From: Chloroflexota bacterium
GTDB lineage: Bacteria; Chloroflexota; Dehalococcoidia; Dehalococcoidales; JACPPQ01
Direction of reading: 5' to 3'
Length of the DNA stretch: 39,606 bases
NCBI GenBank assembly: GCA_016190925.1
Contig: JACPPQ010000158.1
Coordinates: forward strand, 1-39,606
Numbering within the stretch: position 1 is the stretch's first letter; every line of letters begins with the position of its first letter. Made by a program: the position numbers and the translations under genes. The notes below the pieces were generated by a model. The model was not told where the DNA came from and searched no databases. It worked only from the letters and a program-made list of their open reading frames with translations. Positions 9,668-19,962 of the stretch are shown one piece after another.

Positions 9668-9733
9668 AGCGCCACCTCTTTTTTCTGCATACCCATAAGA
9701 AGAGAAGACTCAAGCGATTTTCAAGCAGCACCG

Positions 9734-10096
9734 CTAAACAAGACATTGTTTCCCGGCACACCGAGCACCGACGCGCTCTGCCTGCTTCAGTCGCTTTTTA
9801 TCCAGCTTTGCTATTTTACTGCTCTCGAGCACTTTGCCTGCCGCCTTTACCAGGTCAGATAGATAATCAGGCATGCCTTCTTTGTCTAACGAGTATAGCG
9901 ACCAGAGTCCGTCTTTCCGCATCTTGAGGAAACCGGCATCGTAAAGAGCGCTCAGGTGACGCGAGGCCTTGGACTGCGAGATTTCGAGAGCCTGCATTAC
10001 CTCGCAAACGCAGCATTCCCGTTCCAGGACCAGGTTGAGGACCCGCAGCCTGGTCTCATCGGACAGCGCTTTGAAGGCTTTCACCGCCTGCCTCAT
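9734..10096 (-). CDS. arsR: ArsR-family metalloregulator
   Basis: AFKALSDETRLRVLNLVLERECCVCEVMQALEISQSKASRHLSAL; vicinal Cys motif CCVCE. Confidence 0.93.
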   Translation of the reverse strand: MRQAVKAFKALSDETRLRVLNLVLERECCVCEVMQALEISQSKASRHLSALYDAGFLKMRKDGLWSLYSLDKEGMPDYLSDLVKAAGKVLESSKIAKLDKKRLKQAERVGARCAGKQCLV

Positions 10097-10112
10097 AGTT
10101 TACCTCCACTTA

Positions 10113-10166
10113 TATGCATAAATCTGCATACATGAATATTGTACTTGGCATTTTACAGTTTGTCAA
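10113..10166 (-). promoter_or_regulatory. ars operon promoter and candidate ArsR operator
   Basis: On the - strand TTGACA-N17-TACAAT (10166-10138), followed by dyad TATGCA-N6-TGCATA (10113-10130) just upstream of the arsR ATG. Confidence 0.75.
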
Positions 10167-10239
10167 CGTTGCCTTACTAATCGTCTTAAAAACAGAGCCT
10201 TCCGCGAAACGCGCTCCTCGGCGAATTTAAGTTTTATTA

Positions 10240-10309
10240 TGTCATTCTCCGCGCAGGCGGAGAATCCACTTCATGCAACGAGTAGACCCCCGCCTTCGCG
10301 GGGGTGACA
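10240..10309. repeat. Dispersed palindromic intergenic repeat (tgtcattctccgc...gggggtgaca family)
   Basis: Related units at 12816-12909, 19853-19955 and a half unit near 30786-30814. Confidence 0.65.
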
Positions 10310-10433
10310 GTTTCGCGGGAGACCAAAAATAACATGGCCTTGTAATTGGAGAAGGCAAAAATATAACAGTAGGGTGGGTGGAGCGTAGCGAAACCCACCA
10401 ATCACCATTCCTAAAAGTCACGACAAAAGTTCC

Positions 10434-10462
10434 TTGACATAACAGAACATTAGTGCTATTCT
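10434..10462 (+). promoter_or_regulatory. Promoter upstream of the terminase genes
   Basis: TTGACA (10434-10439)-17 bp-TATTCT (10457-10462). Confidence 0.6.
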
Positions 10463-10641
10463 CTGTGAAGAGAAAGCGAACATCGCTATTCGTTTCCTGT
10501 TTTTTAATATTTACGCGTGAGAAACGAATATTAGCCTCGAAAAACCATTCGTTTCTAAGGCAAAACGAAAAACTCAGGCTCGAAAATTATTCGTTTCTAT
10601 CGGCAAATTCGCTAAAAACATGCCTGAAGGAGGAAACAAAC

Positions 10642-11004
10642 ATGCCGAAAGCTAAAAAGAGGGAAAGAGGCGGTCAAAAAAATAACCAGAATGCTCGTAC
10701 TCACGGTTTCTATTCAAAGGTGCTGGATGAGACCGAGAAAGCTTATCTAACACAGGCTGTGGAAGTGGACGGACTGGATTCTGAGATTGCCATTTTGAGG
10801 GTCAAAATAATGTCCCTTCTGGAAAAAGACCCGCACAATACGGAGCTTATTCTCCAGGCAGTTCGCACACTCTCTCGCCTGGTCAGAGACAGGTCTCTTA
10901 TTAAGCGCAATCAGAAAAAGAGCTTGAAGGAGGAAATCGGGGATGTCCTCAAAAATGTTGCCTTGCCCATCGGGGTCGGAGTCGGGCAGGGAATCACCAG
11001 GTGA
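10642..11004 (+). CDS. Terminase small subunit-like protein
   Basis: GGQKNNQNARTHGFYSKVL is typical of small terminases (GxPKGNxNALKHG); SD gaaggagg; overlaps the large subunit gene. Confidence 0.65.
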   Translation: MPKAKKRERGGQKNNQNARTHGFYSKVLDETEKAYLTQAVEVDGLDSEIAILRVKIMSLLEKDPHNTELILQAVRTLSRLVRDRSLIKRNQKKSLKEEIGDVLKNVALPIGVGVGQGITR

Positions 11005-12388
11005 TTCTCGCGTCCCGCCATATTTTTACAACTTACGGCCTTACCAGCTTGAAATTGCTACTGCGGTCATGGACAGTATTCGCAAGAAAAGAGGCCTTAC
11101 TTTTTCGGTCGAGATCTCCCGTCAGGGCGGTAAAAATGAGCTTTCAGCCCGTTTAGAACACTACCTTTTGACTATTAAAATCGGCGGAAAGGATACACTG
11201 GTCAAATGTTCGCCCACCTTCAATCCGCAAACTTTAATCTCGATGCGCCGGTTGATGGACCTCTTAAAGGAAAGTTATAGCCAGCGCTTATCTAAGGAAT
11301 CCGGCCACATCGTCAGGCTCGGTGATGCCCGCGCCGTCTTTCTCTCCGCCGATGAGTCATCGAATGTCGTGGGCAACACCGCATCCCTGCTGCTGGAGAT
11401 AGACGAAGCCCAGGATGTCAGCAAGGAAAAATTCACTCGTGACTTCAAGCCGATGGGTGCGGCTTACAACGTGACCACCGCGCTGTACGGCACAACGTGG
11501 GACGATTTTTCCCTGCTGGAAGAGGTCAAGCAGACCAACCTCGAACTGGAGCGGAAGGACGGCGTCAAGAGGCATTTCCGCTACGACTGGCAGGAGGTCG
11601 CCAGGTATAATCCGCACTACCTGGCCTACGTGGAGGGTGAGAGGCAGCGACTGGGGGAGTGCCACCCGCTTTTCATGACACAGTACCGCTTGCTGCCGGT
11701 ACACGGGGGCGGGGGATTTCTCAGCGTACAGCAGCGTTCCCAGCTACAGGGCGAACATGCGCGGATGCGCCACCGGGAGCAGGGCAAACTATATGTTGCC
11801 GGAATAGATATCGCGGGTGAAGCCGAGGAGGAAGCAAATGCTTTCTTGCAAGTGGCAAAGCCGCGGCAGGACTCCACGGTGATGACCATCGGCGAACTGG
11901 ATTTCTCCGCGTGCGACGAGATTCGGAAGCAGCCCGCGATACGGATAGTGGAGCATTACTGGTGGAACGGCAAGAAGCACACCGAGCTTTATGCGCGGAT
12001 GGTGGACATCCTGAGGAACGTCTGGCACTGCCGGAGCATCGTGGTAGACGCCACCGGGATGGGCCAGCCGGTAAGCTCGTTCCTCAAAGGGGCATTAGGC
12101 TCGAAAGTATCGCCGTTCACTTTCACCGAAAAATCGAAGTCGGAGCTGGGTTTCAACCTGCTGGCGGCGGTGAACTCCGGGCGGCTGAAGATGTATGCCG
12201 GAGACGGCTCTCCCGAATATCAGGAATTCTGGGAAGAGATAGAGAAGGCTAAAAGCCAGTACCGTCCCAGCCAGACGATGAACTTCTATGTCGACCCGTC
12301 CCAGGGGCACGACGATTTCCTGATGAGCCTGGCTCTGGTGGTAGAGACGGCCAGCGGGTATAGTCCGAGGGAGGCGCGGGGGAGGTGA
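10943..12388 (+). CDS. Terminase large subunit (packaging ATPase/nuclease)
   Basis: Walker A-like SRQGGKNELSA, Walker B LLLEIDEAQD, nuclease acidic motifs AGIDIAG, VVDATGMG, GHDDFLMSLAL. Confidence 0.75.
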   Translation: MSSKMLPCPSGSESGRESPGDSRVPPYFYNLRPYQLEIATAVMDSIRKKRGLTFSVEISRQGGKNELSARLEHYLLTIKIGGKDTLVKCSPTFNPQTLISMRRLMDLLKESYSQRLSKESGHIVRLGDARAVFLSADESSNVVGNTASLLLEIDEAQDVSKEKFTRDFKPMGAAYNVTTALYGTTWDDFSLLEEVKQTNLELERKDGVKRHFRYDWQEVARYNPHYLAYVEGERQRLGECHPLFMTQYRLLPVHGGGGFLSVQQRSQLQGEHARMRHREQGKLYVAGIDIAGEAEEEANAFLQVAKPRQDSTVMTIGELDFSACDEIRKQPAIRIVEHYWWNGKKHTELYARMVDILRNVWHCRSIVVDATGMGQPVSSFLKGALGSKVSPFTFTEKSKSELGFNLLAAVNSGRLKMYAGDGSPEYQEFWEEIEKAKSQYRPSQTMNFYVDPSQGHDDFLMSLALVVETASGYSPREARGR

Positions 12389-12404
12389 CCAGCTTAAGCT
12401 GGAA

Positions 12405-12470
12405 TAACCAAGTTCCAAAAACCAAATAACAAACAAATTCCAAGAACCAAACACCAAATTTCAAACAATG
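12405..12470. repeat. Low-complexity ccaaattccaa/accaaatt repeat
   Basis: ccaagttccaaaaaccaaataacaaacaaattccaagaaccaaacaccaaatttcaaac; related tracts at 20516-20536, 30705-30740 and 33030-33092. Confidence 0.6.
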
Positions 12471-12668
12471 GTCATCCTTCAGCCGAAGGACCCGCGAATG
12501 GTGAAAATCCTCTCTCCCCAGCGTGGGAGAGATAAGAGTGAGGGGGTAATTCGTCACCCTCACCCTGGCCCTCTCCCATTGAGGGAGGGGGACTTATTTT
12601 CCAGGTAATGGTCATCCTTCTGCGGAAGGATTCGCAATGACGTTGTGGCAGGATGATGGTTATTCCTC

Positions 12669-12805
12669 TTGACATTTCAGGTAAACGTTGTAAACTGTAG
12701 TCAAGGTTTTTGGGGCTGGGGATGCGGGGGCAAAAGCAGCCCTTTTTTTCCCCGATAAAGCTAGAAACCCGCCAACCGCCATTCTCACGAGAATAGGGTT
12801 CTCGC
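12669..12805 (+). repeat. Promoter-bearing repeat element, copy A
   Basis: TTGACA-N16-TAAACT, GC hairpin plus T7, then gaaacccgccaaccgccattctcacgagaatagggttctcgc; second copy at 12941-13087. Confidence 0.65.
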
Positions 12806-12940
12806 CTCGCCATTGTGTCATTCCAGCGAAGCCTGTCCCGTACCGCGATACGGGAGCGGGGAATCTACTTTATGCGTTATTAGACCCTCCGCCTTCGCGG
12901 AGGGTGACAGTTTCGCGGACGCTAAAGGTGTTTTTTCCCC

Positions 12941-13087
12941 TTGACATTTACGATAGATGGTGTAAACTAGCGAAGTGGTGTTCGGGGGTGCGGACGCGGG
13001 GGGGGGGGCGGAAGCAGCCCCTTTTTTTATTCCCCGGTAAAGCCGGAAACCCGCCAACCGCCATTCTCACGAGAATAGGGTTCTCGC
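12941..13087 (+). repeat. Promoter-bearing repeat element, copy B
   Basis: TTGACA-N16-TAAACT, GGGGC-ggaagca-GCCCC-T7, then gaaacccgccaaccgccattctcacgagaatagggttctcgc. Confidence 0.65.
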
Positions 13088-13146
13088 GCCCCTTGTGGGA
13101 GAGAGCCAGACCTGTCCCGAGTTTATCGAAGGAGTGAGCAACTGTC

Positions 13147-14275
<1,129 letters not shown>

Positions 14276-14416
14276 TTTTTAAAGATACAAGGGGAAAATG
14301 CTCTCACCCTCTCCTTAATCCTCTCCCCTCAAGGGAGAGGAGATTTTCATCGTTCGTGGTCCTTCTTTGAAGGATGACCAATTGATTATTCGTAACTATT
14401 ATCAGGAGGTGGTAAC

Positions 14417-16633
14417 TTGGTTTTCTCAAATTGGAAAAAGTGGAAGAACGTGGTATTTGCGGCGGTGCTGGCGGCGGAACTGCTGCCGGTTACTATGACG
14501 CCACTAAGCAGTTCTGCGGACTGGATGCCGGGGAAGATAACCACCGTGGCAGGAAACGGCACTTTGGGTTTTGGTGGAGACAACGGGCCGGCAACCAGCG
14601 CTCAGCTAACTTATCCCAAAGGGGTAGGGGTAGACGGCAGCGGCAACCTGTTTATCGCCGATTACAGCAATCGCATCCGCAAGGTGAATACATCGGGCAT
14701 AATAACCACCGTGGCCGGAAACGGGACTCCCGGTTATGGCGGAGACGGCGGGCAGGCTACCAGCGCTTCACTTAATTCTCCCGCTGGAATTGCGCTGGAT
14801 AGCAACGGCAATCTGTTCATCGCCGATACAAGCAATGCCCGCATCCGCAAGGTAGCCGGGAACACAATAACCACCGTGGCCGGCGGAAACCAGGAGATCG
14901 ACTTTAGTGGAAACGGGGGAGACGGCGGGCTGGCTACCAGCGCCTGGCTAAATTCGCCCCAAGGAGTAGCGGTAGACAGCAACGGCAATCTGTTCATCAC
15001 CAACATCAATCGCATCCGCAAGGTAACCGCATCTACCGGTATAATAGACACCGTGGTCGGAAACGGTGCTTCCGGTTCTGGCGGAGACGGCGGGCTGGCT
15101 GCCAGCGCCCAGCTAAATTATTCCGTTGGAGTAGCGGTAGACAGCGGCGACAACCTGTTTATCGCCGACTCGGGCAACAATCGCATCCGCAAGGTAACCG
15201 CATCTACCGGCATAATAACCACCGTCGCCGGAAACGGTGCTTCCGGTTCTGGCGGAGACGGCGGGCTGGCTACCAGCGCCCAGCTAAATTTTCCCGTTGG
15301 AGTAGCGCTAGACAGCGCCGGCAACCTCTTCATTGCCGATCGCGACAACCAGCGCGTCCGCAGGGTGGATGCAGCTACCGGGATAATAACCACCGTGGCG
15401 GGAACGGGGACAGGTGGTTACAACGAGGACAACATCACGGCTACCGGCGCCCAACTGTTCAATCCCTACGGTGTGGTTGCAGACAGCGGCGGCAACTACC
15501 TGTTCATCGCCGATACCGAAAATAATCGCATCCGCAAGGTGGTCAAAGCCGTTGACATTGTGCCTCCGGCAACAGCAACGGTCACCGTCAATTTGTTCTA
15601 TCGCGCTTCCACTATGCCTGCCGCGTTTTCAGGGACGGCGGCGGATGATGCTACAGGCATGGGGCTGAATGCCAACAGCGCCACCTTCACTTTACGGCGA
15701 GGTTCGGACTCTCAATACTGGACCGGTTCCGCCTGGCAAGCCGGCGCCGCCTGGCTGGCTACCAGCCACGCAGCTACCGCCGGGGGCGCATCGGTCAACT
15801 GGACCAACTCGGCTGCCATGCCCGCCTGGGCCGACGGCAGCTACACCGTGCAGGCAAGAGCTATCGATAAATACTCAAATACTACCACCGGCGCTGCGGT
15901 CAGCTTTACCTTCGACAGCACCGCGCCGGTAATCACCTTTGCCCCCATGCTGGGATTCACCGGGCCTTTGCAAGCCCAGCAAATCGGCTGGACATCTACC
16001 GACGCTAACATAACGCCTAACTCCGCCATACTCGAAGGTTTTAACGGCACATCCTGGCTTCCTATCGCCACCGGCCAGCCTGCCACGGGGAGCTCCAACT
16101 GGACGGTGCCGGCGGTAAACACCAGCGCAGCCAAAGCGCGCGTTACCGTGACTGACCTGGCAGGAAATACAACCACCACAGAGACATGGACCTTTGTCAT
16201 TGACTCCACCATTCCCACGGCAAGTATCTACGATATTCCGGCAACAGTGAGCTATTTGCAGGCTATTGCAGGTTCCAGCTCAGACCCGGCTCCCGGCCAG
16301 ATGGACAAGGTGCAGGTGGTGGTGAACGATACCACCGGGGGAACATACTGGGATGGCGCTGCCTGGGTGGGAACTGAGACATGGTTGGAGGCGTACAGGA
16401 ACACCGCCGGGACAGGCTGGGCTTTCCCGGTGCCAACGCTGGTAAATGACAATAACTACACTGTGAAAGCAAAGACAACGGACAGGTCCCTGAACGTCTC
16501 CACAATCGCAACGGACAGCTTTACTTTTTCAGCGGCTCAGGCGGGAGGTGTTCCGGGTGACGCGAACGGGGATGGACTGGTGAATGCGCTGGATATAACT
16601 AAAACGGAGAGGATTATTGCGGGTTTGGATTAA
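14417..16633 (+). CDS. Secreted NHL-repeat beta-propeller protein with Ig-like regions and a C-terminal dockerin-like motif
   Basis: Six repeats of ITTVAGNGxxGxGGDGGxATSAxLNxPxGVAVDSxGNLFIADxxNxRIRKV; C-terminal GDANGDGLVNALDITKTERIIAGLD; TTG start behind aggaggtgg. Confidence 0.85.
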   Translation: MVFSNWKKWKNVVFAAVLAAELLPVTMTPLSSSADWMPGKITTVAGNGTLGFGGDNGPATSAQLTYPKGVGVDGSGNLFIADYSNRIRKVNTSGIITTVAGNGTPGYGGDGGQATSASLNSPAGIALDSNGNLFIADTSNARIRKVAGNTITTVAGGNQEIDFSGNGGDGGLATSAWLNSPQGVAVDSNGNLFITNINRIRKVTASTGIIDTVVGNGASGSGGDGGLAASAQLNYSVGVAVDSGDNLFIADSGNNRIRKVTASTGIITTVAGNGASGSGGDGGLATSAQLNFPVGVALDSAGNLFIADRDNQRVRRVDAATGIITTVAGTGTGGYNEDNITATGAQLFNPYGVVADSGGNYLFIADTENNRIRKVVKAVDIVPPATATVTVNLFYRASTMPAAFSGTAADDATGMGLNANSATFTLRRGSDSQYWTGSAWQAGAAWLATSHAATAGGASVNWTNSAAMPAWADGSYTVQARAIDKYSNTTTGAAVSFTFDSTAPVITFAPMLGFTGPLQAQQIGWTSTDANITPNSAILEGFNGTSWLPIATGQPATGSSNWTVPAVNTSAAKARVTVTDLAGNTTTTETWTFVIDSTIPTASIYDIPATVSYLQAIAGSSSDPAPGQMDKVQVVVNDTTGGTYWDGAAWVGTETWLEAYRNTAGTGWAFPVPTLVNDNNYTVKAKTTDRSLNVSTIATDSFTFSAAQAGGVPGDANGDGLVNALDITKTERIIAGLD

Positions 16634-16660
16634 TACAAGCGTAATAAGTTTTGTTGAATA

Positions 16661-16764
16661 TGTCTTTGCGAGACCATCCCGACTTTAGTCGGGAGGCGAA
16701 GCAATCCTGGTGCTACGTTAAGGTAGACCGAGATTGCCACGTCGCTTCGCTCCTCGCAATGACA
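16661..16764. repeat. MITE/REP-like palindromic element
   Basis: Ends tgtctttgcgag ... ctcgcaatgaca (inverted), internal gcgaagcaatc ... gattgccacgtcgcttcgc; related element at 20586-20707. Confidence 0.7.
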
Positions 16765-16987
16765 CGTTATACTAATGCATCATTATTAATTACGTTCGTA
16801 TTAGGACGAGTTTGTTGAGTTACATCACCCGGCTTCATGGTGGAGTTGGGCTTGACAAGTATTTATCAACACTTCTTGACACCGTTGTTTACAAACCATT
16901 AGAATAGCGCAGAAATTACGTAGTATTACGTATTGTATGCGGTTTAATCCACGGCCTAAAATTAATTGGTGACTAAGGTGAGAGGTT

Positions 16988-17302
16988 ATGACAATGAAAA
17001 AAGTTTACGGATACCTCTTTAAGGTCATTGCTGAAAAGGTAGACTCCGGGTACGTTGCTTACGCTCCTGGTGTGGGTGGCGTTTACGAAGAAGGTAAAAC
17101 TCGTAGTGAAGCAATAAGTAATGCCTATGAAGCTGCTTGCGCAATCCTTGAAGTGCGTTTTCAACGCAATGACCTTATTTTAGAAGATAGCGACAATCTG
17201 AAGTTGTTAACAGCTCCACCTCAACGACAGTACATTGCCAGGATACCAAATTTGAAAGATGGATACATTGCTACCCCATGCTGTGCGGTTCCGTCGGTGT
17301 AA
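16988..17302 (+). CDS. hicB: HicB-family antitoxin-like protein
   Basis: YGYLFKVIAEKVDSGYVAYAPGVGGVYEEGKTRSEAISNAYEAACAIL. Confidence 0.7.
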   Translation: MTMKKVYGYLFKVIAEKVDSGYVAYAPGVGGVYEEGKTRSEAISNAYEAACAILEVRFQRNDLILEDSDNLKLLTAPPQRQYIARIPNLKDGYIATPCCAVPSV

Positions 17303-17307
17303 TATAT

Positions 17308-17601
17308 ATGGAACTACCTTTCCCTCGTAAGAAATGGACAGGGCAAGACTGGGACCAGATCAAAAACCTCACAAAAATAGACCTGATTGCGCTCCTCCAG
17401 AAGGACATAAGGTGGAAGCAGGTTGAAAGTAAGGGCGGAAGACACATCTTCTATAATCCTCAGCACAAACCACCACATCAGTATTTAGCCATTCATTTTC
17501 ACAGAGAAGGATTCAGAGACAAAGGCCTCTTGCGTCAAGTTCTTGACCACTGGTGTTGTACGCGGGAGGATTTTGTCCGCTGGAAAGTCATAAAGCGCTA
17601 A
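17308..17601 (+). CDS. hicA: HicA-like toxin
   Basis: LIALLQKDIRWKQVESKGGRHIFYNPQHKPPHQYLAIHFHREGFRDKGLLRQVLDH; GGRH motif; directly follows hicB. Confidence 0.65.
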   Translation: MELPFPRKKWTGQDWDQIKNLTKIDLIALLQKDIRWKQVESKGGRHIFYNPQHKPPHQYLAIHFHREGFRDKGLLRQVLDHWCCTREDFVRWKVIKR

Positions 17602-17706
17602 TCTGTTATCTTGTAGCACAATTTCACCAACAATCCAAACATAATCCACTATCCCTCGCTCCCATCGCTAGCGTTACACAATAGAATCTGCCAGTTAGAG
17701 ACAGGA

Positions 17707-17943
17707 ATGGGCAGTACAAGTAAACCGAGAAAAGAGCGGGACTATTACTCCAGTCTCCCCTACAACATCATCGTTGAGCAGTGGGACGATGGGGAGGGGC
17801 CTTACTGGGTTGCCCGGGTTGTGGAACTTCCCCATTGCCTGATTCATGGTGAAACACCTGAAGAGGCCATCAGGGAGATTGAGGAAGTCAAGCGGGAATG
17901 GATAAAGTCCAACCTGGAGAGAGGACTAGAGATACCGGAATGA
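17707..17943 (+). CDS. HicB-like antitoxin, no adjacent hicA of its own
   Basis: LPYNIIVEQWDDGEGPYWVARVVELPHCLIHGETPEEAIREIEEVKREWI. Confidence 0.8.
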   Translation: MGSTSKPRKERDYYSSLPYNIIVEQWDDGEGPYWVARVVELPHCLIHGETPEEAIREIEEVKREWIKSNLERGLEIPE

Positions 17944-18011
17944 CATAAACGCAATACTTTTCAGGCAACGCTCATCGAGGGAGAGGAAATCTGTTATTGG
18001 GGACAATGTGA

Positions 18012-18887
18012 ATGAGCAATGAGGTAGTTCAACAGAGTAAAATCAGAGAAATCCAGGCAATCCAGGTTACACAGGCAATCATTCACCTGTGCCAGCAGGC
18101 AAACTTCTCACTGGGGAAGGATGTGCTGGCGGCCATTCAAAAAGCGCAGGCAGAGGAAAAGTCCCCGCTGGGCAGGGATATCCTGGGCCAGCTACTCGAA
18201 AACGCCGCCCTTGCGGACCGGGAGCAGTTGCCCCTGTGTCAGGACTGCGGGGTAACCGTGGTCTTCCTGGAAATCGGCCAGAATGTTCATATCAACGGTG
18301 GAGACCTGCATTCCGCCGTTCAGGAAGGGGTAAGGCAGGGTTATGCCAAAACCTATCTCCGTAAGTCCATGGTGGCAAAGCCATTCTCCGATAGAATAAA
18401 CACCACGGATAATACCCCTGCAATCATCCACACGGAGATAGTCCCGGGTGACCGCCTGAAAATCACGATAATGTGCAAAGGCGCCGGCTCTGAGAATATG
18501 AGCCGGTTTGCCATTCTCAAACCCTCGGAGGGACGTCAGGGCGTCGTGGACTTCGTGGTCAAAGCGGTCGATGAAGCCGGGGCGAATCCCTGTCCTCCCC
18601 TGGTAGTAGGAGTTGGCATCGGCGGAACGGCGGAAATGGCGATGCTGCTCGCAAAGAAGTCCCTTATTCGTCCCGTTGGAAGCCCCAACCTCGACCCGGA
18701 GGTAGCCGGTCTGGAGCAGGAAATCCTGGAGAGAGTCAATGCCCTGGGCGTCGGCACGCAGGGTCTCGGCGGCAGCATTACCGCGCTGGCAGTCCACGCC
18801 GAAGCCATGCCTGCGCACATCGGAAGCCTGCCGGTGGCGGTAAACCTGCAATGCCATAGCCACCGCCACAGAGAGGCGATAATATGA
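18012..18887 (+). CDS. Fumarate hydratase/tartrate dehydratase alpha subunit
   Basis: LPLCQDCGVTVVFLEIGQ, CKGAGSENMSRFAILKPSEG, GVGIGGTAEMAMLLAKKSL. Confidence 0.92.
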   Translation: MSNEVVQQSKIREIQAIQVTQAIIHLCQQANFSLGKDVLAAIQKAQAEEKSPLGRDILGQLLENAALADREQLPLCQDCGVTVVFLEIGQNVHINGGDLHSAVQEGVRQGYAKTYLRKSMVAKPFSDRINTTDNTPAIIHTEIVPGDRLKITIMCKGAGSENMSRFAILKPSEGRQGVVDFVVKAVDEAGANPCPPLVVGVGIGGTAEMAMLLAKKSLIRPVGSPNLDPEVAGLEQEILERVNALGVGTQGLGGSITALAVHAEAMPAHIGSLPVAVNLQCHSHRHREAII

Positions 18888-19459
18888 CGATTGAAAAGAC
18901 GGAAACCATCAATATTACTTCTCCGCTGGACATCGAGACGGTGGAAAAGCTTCACGCAGGCGACCGTGTACTGCTCAGCGGGGTCATCTATGTCGCCCGC
19001 GATGCCGCTCACAAGAGGCTGGTACACGCCCTGGACCAGGGTGAGGAGCTACCCTTCGACCCGAAAGGGCAAACTCTGTACTACATGGGGCCGTCTCCCG
19101 CTCCGCCCGGACGGAAAATCGGCTCGGTCGGGCCGACCACCAGCACCCGCATGGACAGCTATACCCCTCGCCTGCTTGCCGCCGGGGTAAGAGCGATGAT
19201 AGGCAAGGGCAGCCGTTCCGCGGAAGTCAGAGAGTCCATAAAGGAATATAAAGCGGTGTATTTCGTTGCCACAGGCGGTGCCGGCGCCCTGCTGCACAGG
19301 ACCATCAAAAATGTCGAGCCTGTAGCCTATGAAGACCTGGGTGCGGAGGCCGTCCTGCGTCTTCTAGTAGAGGATTTCCCTCTCATTGTAGCCAATGACA
19401 TCTACGGGGGAGATGTGTTCGAGCAGGGCAGGGCGGAATACCGCAGAGGAGGGAACTAG
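18884..19459 (+). CDS. Fumarate hydratase/tartrate dehydratase beta subunit
   Basis: LYYMGPSPAPPGRKIGSVGPTTSTRMDSYTPRLLAAGVRAMIGKG; overlaps alpha by 4 nt. Confidence 0.92.
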   Translation: MTIEKTETINITSPLDIETVEKLHAGDRVLLSGVIYVARDAAHKRLVHALDQGEELPFDPKGQTLYYMGPSPAPPGRKIGSVGPTTSTRMDSYTPRLLAAGVRAMIGKGSRSAEVRESIKEYKAVYFVATGGAGALLHRTIKNVEPVAYEDLGAEAVLRLLVEDFPLIVANDIYGGDVFEQGRAEYRRGGN

Positions 19460-19462
19460 CGA

Positions 19463-19804
19463 ATGGACTGCATTTTCTGTCAAATCGCTTCCGGCAAGAT
19501 TCCCGGCGAAATCCTCTATCAGGATGAAGAACTGGTTGCCTTCCCGGATAAATTCCCCCAGGCGCCGGTCCACATACTCATCATCCCCAAAAAGCACATC
19601 GCCTCCCTTGCGGAGCTATCCCAGGCTGAGACCCCAATCATAGGGCGCATGGCAGACGTAGCCAACCAGATGGCCAGGAAAAAGGGCGTCTTCGGGAGGG
19701 GCTACCGGCTGGTCATCAACTGCGGCAAAGAAGGGGGGCAAATTGTTCCCCACCTCCACATGCACCTTCTGGGAGGCAAACAGCTCCCCGGCAAGCTGGC
19801 TTAG
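19463..19804 (+). CDS. HIT-family hydrolase
   Basis: CIFCQIASGKIPGEILYQDE, HILIIPKKHIASL, GGQIVPHLHMHLLGG (HxHxH). Confidence 0.95.
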   Translation: MDCIFCQIASGKIPGEILYQDEELVAFPDKFPQAPVHILIIPKKHIASLAELSQAETPIIGRMADVANQMARKKGVFGRGYRLVINCGKEGGQIVPHLHMHLLGGKQLPGKLA

Positions 19805-19852
19805 CTCCCTATCGGATTAATGGATGAACTAATCCGGTTAAGTTGCGGCATT

Positions 19853-19955
19853 TGTCATTCTCCGCGTAGGCGGAGAATCCACGCTACTGGCTATCCATGT
19901 AATGTAGTATTCACCAATCGATTTAATGGATTCCCCTCCTTCGAGGGGAATGACA
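19853..19955. repeat. Dispersed palindromic repeat (tgtcattctccgcgtaggcggagaatcca ... aggggaatgaca)
   Basis: Same family as 10240-10309 and 12816-12909. Confidence 0.65.
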
Positions 19956-19962
19956 TAAGGAA

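Noticed and set aside
10481-10600. CRISPR array interpretation of the ATTCGTTTC repeats
   Set aside because: Repeats are only 9-10 bp, unevenly spaced (59 and 42 bp) and include an inverted copy; no cas genes nearby.
10453-10641. 63-aa N-terminal extension of the small terminase ORF
   Set aside because: The strong SD gaaggagg lies before ATG 10642, and the extension covers the promoter -10 and repeat leader.
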